Below are positions 4,749 through 5,758 of a stretch of 5,758 bases of DNA, one piece after another. Numbering within the stretch: position 1 is the first letter of the stretch; each line of letters opens with the position of its first letter. The position numbers and the translations under genes are program-made. This DNA comes from an uncultured Aliiroseovarius sp. (lineage in GTDB: Bacteria; Pseudomonadota; Alphaproteobacteria; Rhodobacterales; Rhodobacteraceae): NCBI GenBank assembly GCA_938023895.1, contig CALJDH010000301.1, forward strand, positions 1 through 5,758, in the 5' to 3' direction. The notes beneath the pieces are model-generated. The model saw only the letters and a program-made list of their open reading frames with translations. It was not told where the DNA came from and did not search any database.

Positions 4749-5714
4749 TTAGCCCCAGAGTGCGGCACTAGGCGGGTGAACGCCCGCATCGTCAAACAGA
4801 AGCGGCGTGTCGCGGTCCTCGGCCAGCAGCAGCGGCCCATCCAGATCAGTGACCATCGCGCCCTGCGCCACCAGCGTGGCAGGCGCCATCGCCAGGCTTG
4901 ATCCGACCATACAGCCAACCATTACCGCATAGCCTTCGGCCAAGGCGGCCTCGCGCAACGCCAGCGCCTCGGTCAGCCCGCCGGTCTTGTCCAGCTTGAT
5001 GTTCACCACATCATACTTGCCCTTCAACTTGGGCAGGCTGGTGCGATCATGGCAACTTTCATCGGCACAAACGGGCACCGGACGCTCCATCCCGATCAGC
5101 GCATCGTCTTCACCCGCAGGCAAAGGCTGCTCAACCAAATCCACGCCCAGACGCACCAGATGCGGAGCCAGATCGGCATAGACCTCGGCCGACCAACCTT
5201 CGTTGGCGTCGACGATGATGCGCGAGGTGGGGGCACCTGCCCGCACGGCCTCAAGCCGGGGCATATCGTCCGGCGTGCCAAGCTTGATCTTCAGCAAAGG
5301 ACGATGCGCGTTCTTCGCAGCTTGCGCCTGCATCTCGGCAGGTTCGGCCAGCGATAGGGTATAGGCGGTGATCTCAGGCCCCGGCGCAGTCAGCCCGGCC
5401 AGCTCCCACGCACGTTTACCCGCGCGCTTCGCCTCCAGATCCCACAACGCACAGTCGACGGCATTGCGCGCCGCACCGGCGGGCAACAGATCATACAGCG
5501 CCGCACGGGTCACATCCGCAGGCAGGCCCATGATCTCGTCCGTTACGCTCTCTAGCGTTTCGTCATAGCGTGCATAGGGCACACATTCTCCCCAACCCAA
5601 ATGATTGCCATCCTGAACCCGAACGGTCAGAACCTTCGCTTCGGTCCGCGACCCGCGCGAGATGGTGAACACCTGCGCCAGCTTGAACACGTCCGGAGTG
5701 ACTGAGATTTCCAC
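4749..5714 (-). CDS. dgcA: Enolase-superfamily racemase: DgcA-like N-acetyl-D-Glu racemase or L-Ala-D/L-Glu epimerase
   Basis: This 321-residue cytoplasmic enzyme has the N-terminal capping domain and C-terminal barrel of the muconate-lactonizing/dipeptide-epimerase branch. The catalytic set is complete: KIK (K142, K144), metal ligands D169 (in VDANEGW), E195 (in VEQPLP) and D218 (in ADES), and the second base K240 (in NIKLDKTGG). A DxD at 290-292 (TDLDGP) is the motif that in dipeptide epimerases contacts the substrate amino group. Two functions fit: epimerising the Glu of L-Ala-D-Glu from murein turnover, or, as many Rhodobacteraceae homologues are named, racemising N-acetyl-D-Glu in the DgcN/DgcA route of D-glutamate catabolism. 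The start is GTG (5712-5714) with AGAGGG at 5722-5727; no in-frame ATG lies upstream in the window. Family certain; the choice of substrate is about 60:40 for DgcA. Confidence 0.88.
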   Translation of the reverse strand: MEISVTPDVFKLAQVFTISRGSRTEAKVLTVRVQDGNHLGWGECVPYARYDETLESVTDEIMGLPADVTRAALYDLLPAGAARNAVDCALWDLEAKRAGKRAWELAGLTAPGPEITAYTLSLAEPAEMQAQAAKNAHRPLLKIKLGTPDDMPRLEAVRAGAPTSRIIVDANEGWSAEVYADLAPHLVRLGVDLVEQPLPAGEDDALIGMERPVPVCADESCHDRTSLPKLKGKYDVVNIKLDKTGGLTEALALREAALAEGYAVMVGCMVGSSLAMAPATLVAQGAMVTDLDGPLLLAEDRDTPLLFDDAGVHPPSAALWG

Positions 5715-5758
5715 GCGCCTGCCCTCTTTTTTCTTGTCATAAATATCCCGGGGGTCTG
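5715..5758 (-). promoter_or_regulatory. Leader of the racemase gene, incomplete at the window edge
   Basis: On the minus strand this reads CCCCCGGGATATTT, then an A-rich run and AGAGGG, the ribosome-binding sequence (5722-5727), 7 nt before the GTG start. From memory, GGGATATTT plus an A-rich stretch recurs just upstream of genes in Rhodobacteraceae; I cannot check that here. The frame upstream of the GTG remains open to the edge, but without an ATG. A promoter or an upstream co-transcribed gene would lie outside the window. Confidence 0.45.

Noticed and set aside
4192..4749. Minus-strand open frame opposite the transporter
   Set aside because: The translation is rich in Gln, His, Arg and Gly and matches nothing. 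The plus strand encodes a clear membrane transporter.

Overview
The window is GC-rich and densely coded, and looks chromosomal. It most likely comes from a marine-type alphaproteobacterium of the Rhodobacteraceae (Roseobacter group). That placement rests on strong G/C preference at third codon positions, a textbook DUF1244 protein, the style of the D-amino-acid transaminase and DgcA-like racemase, and overall gene texture. It is an inference, because no rRNA or other phylogenetic marker is present. I see no tRNA, rRNA, CRISPR array, transposase or phage gene.

Layout. (1) Positions 1-500, plus strand: the 3' end of an unidentified gene, then a 105-residue DUF1244 protein, closed by a clear intrinsic terminator. 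(2) 556-1582, plus strand: a two-gene overlapping unit. It encodes a four-helix DUF5671 membrane protein with a UBA-like N-terminal helical segment, and a small membrane-anchored protein with four cysteines whose outer domain resembles a pseudopilin. (3) 1583-2531, plus strand: a 154-bp leader with inverted repeats, then a class III (LigB/DODA-type) extradiol dioxygenase. (4) 2532-3303, plus strand: a short ParA-family ATPase whose Shine-Dalgarno sequence is one arm of a perfect 8-bp inverted repeat. The gene converges on the next one across a hairpin terminator. (5) 3325-4179, minus strand: a D-amino-acid transaminase. (6) 4180-4296: a divergent control region with an 11-bp direct repeat and a plausible minus-strand promoter. 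(7) 4297-4746, plus strand: a half-size DMT (YdcZ/DUF606) transporter. It ends 2 bp from the end of (8) 4749-5714, minus strand: an enolase-superfamily racemase/epimerase that reads best as N-acetyl-D-glutamate racemase DgcA or the closely related L-Ala-D/L-Glu epimerase.

How the genes may work together. The right half suggests D-amino-acid handling. The transaminase can collect amino groups from D-amino acids onto 2-oxoglutarate as D-glutamate, and the DgcA-like enzyme would return the D-glutamate skeleton to the L series. The small DMT protein between them could move a substrate or product. If the DgcA reading is right, an N-acetyltransferase gene (dgcN) would be expected just beyond position 5758. 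The DUF5671/pseudopilin-like pair and the ParA without a visible partner are the least understood parts. No single dramatic new system is evident.
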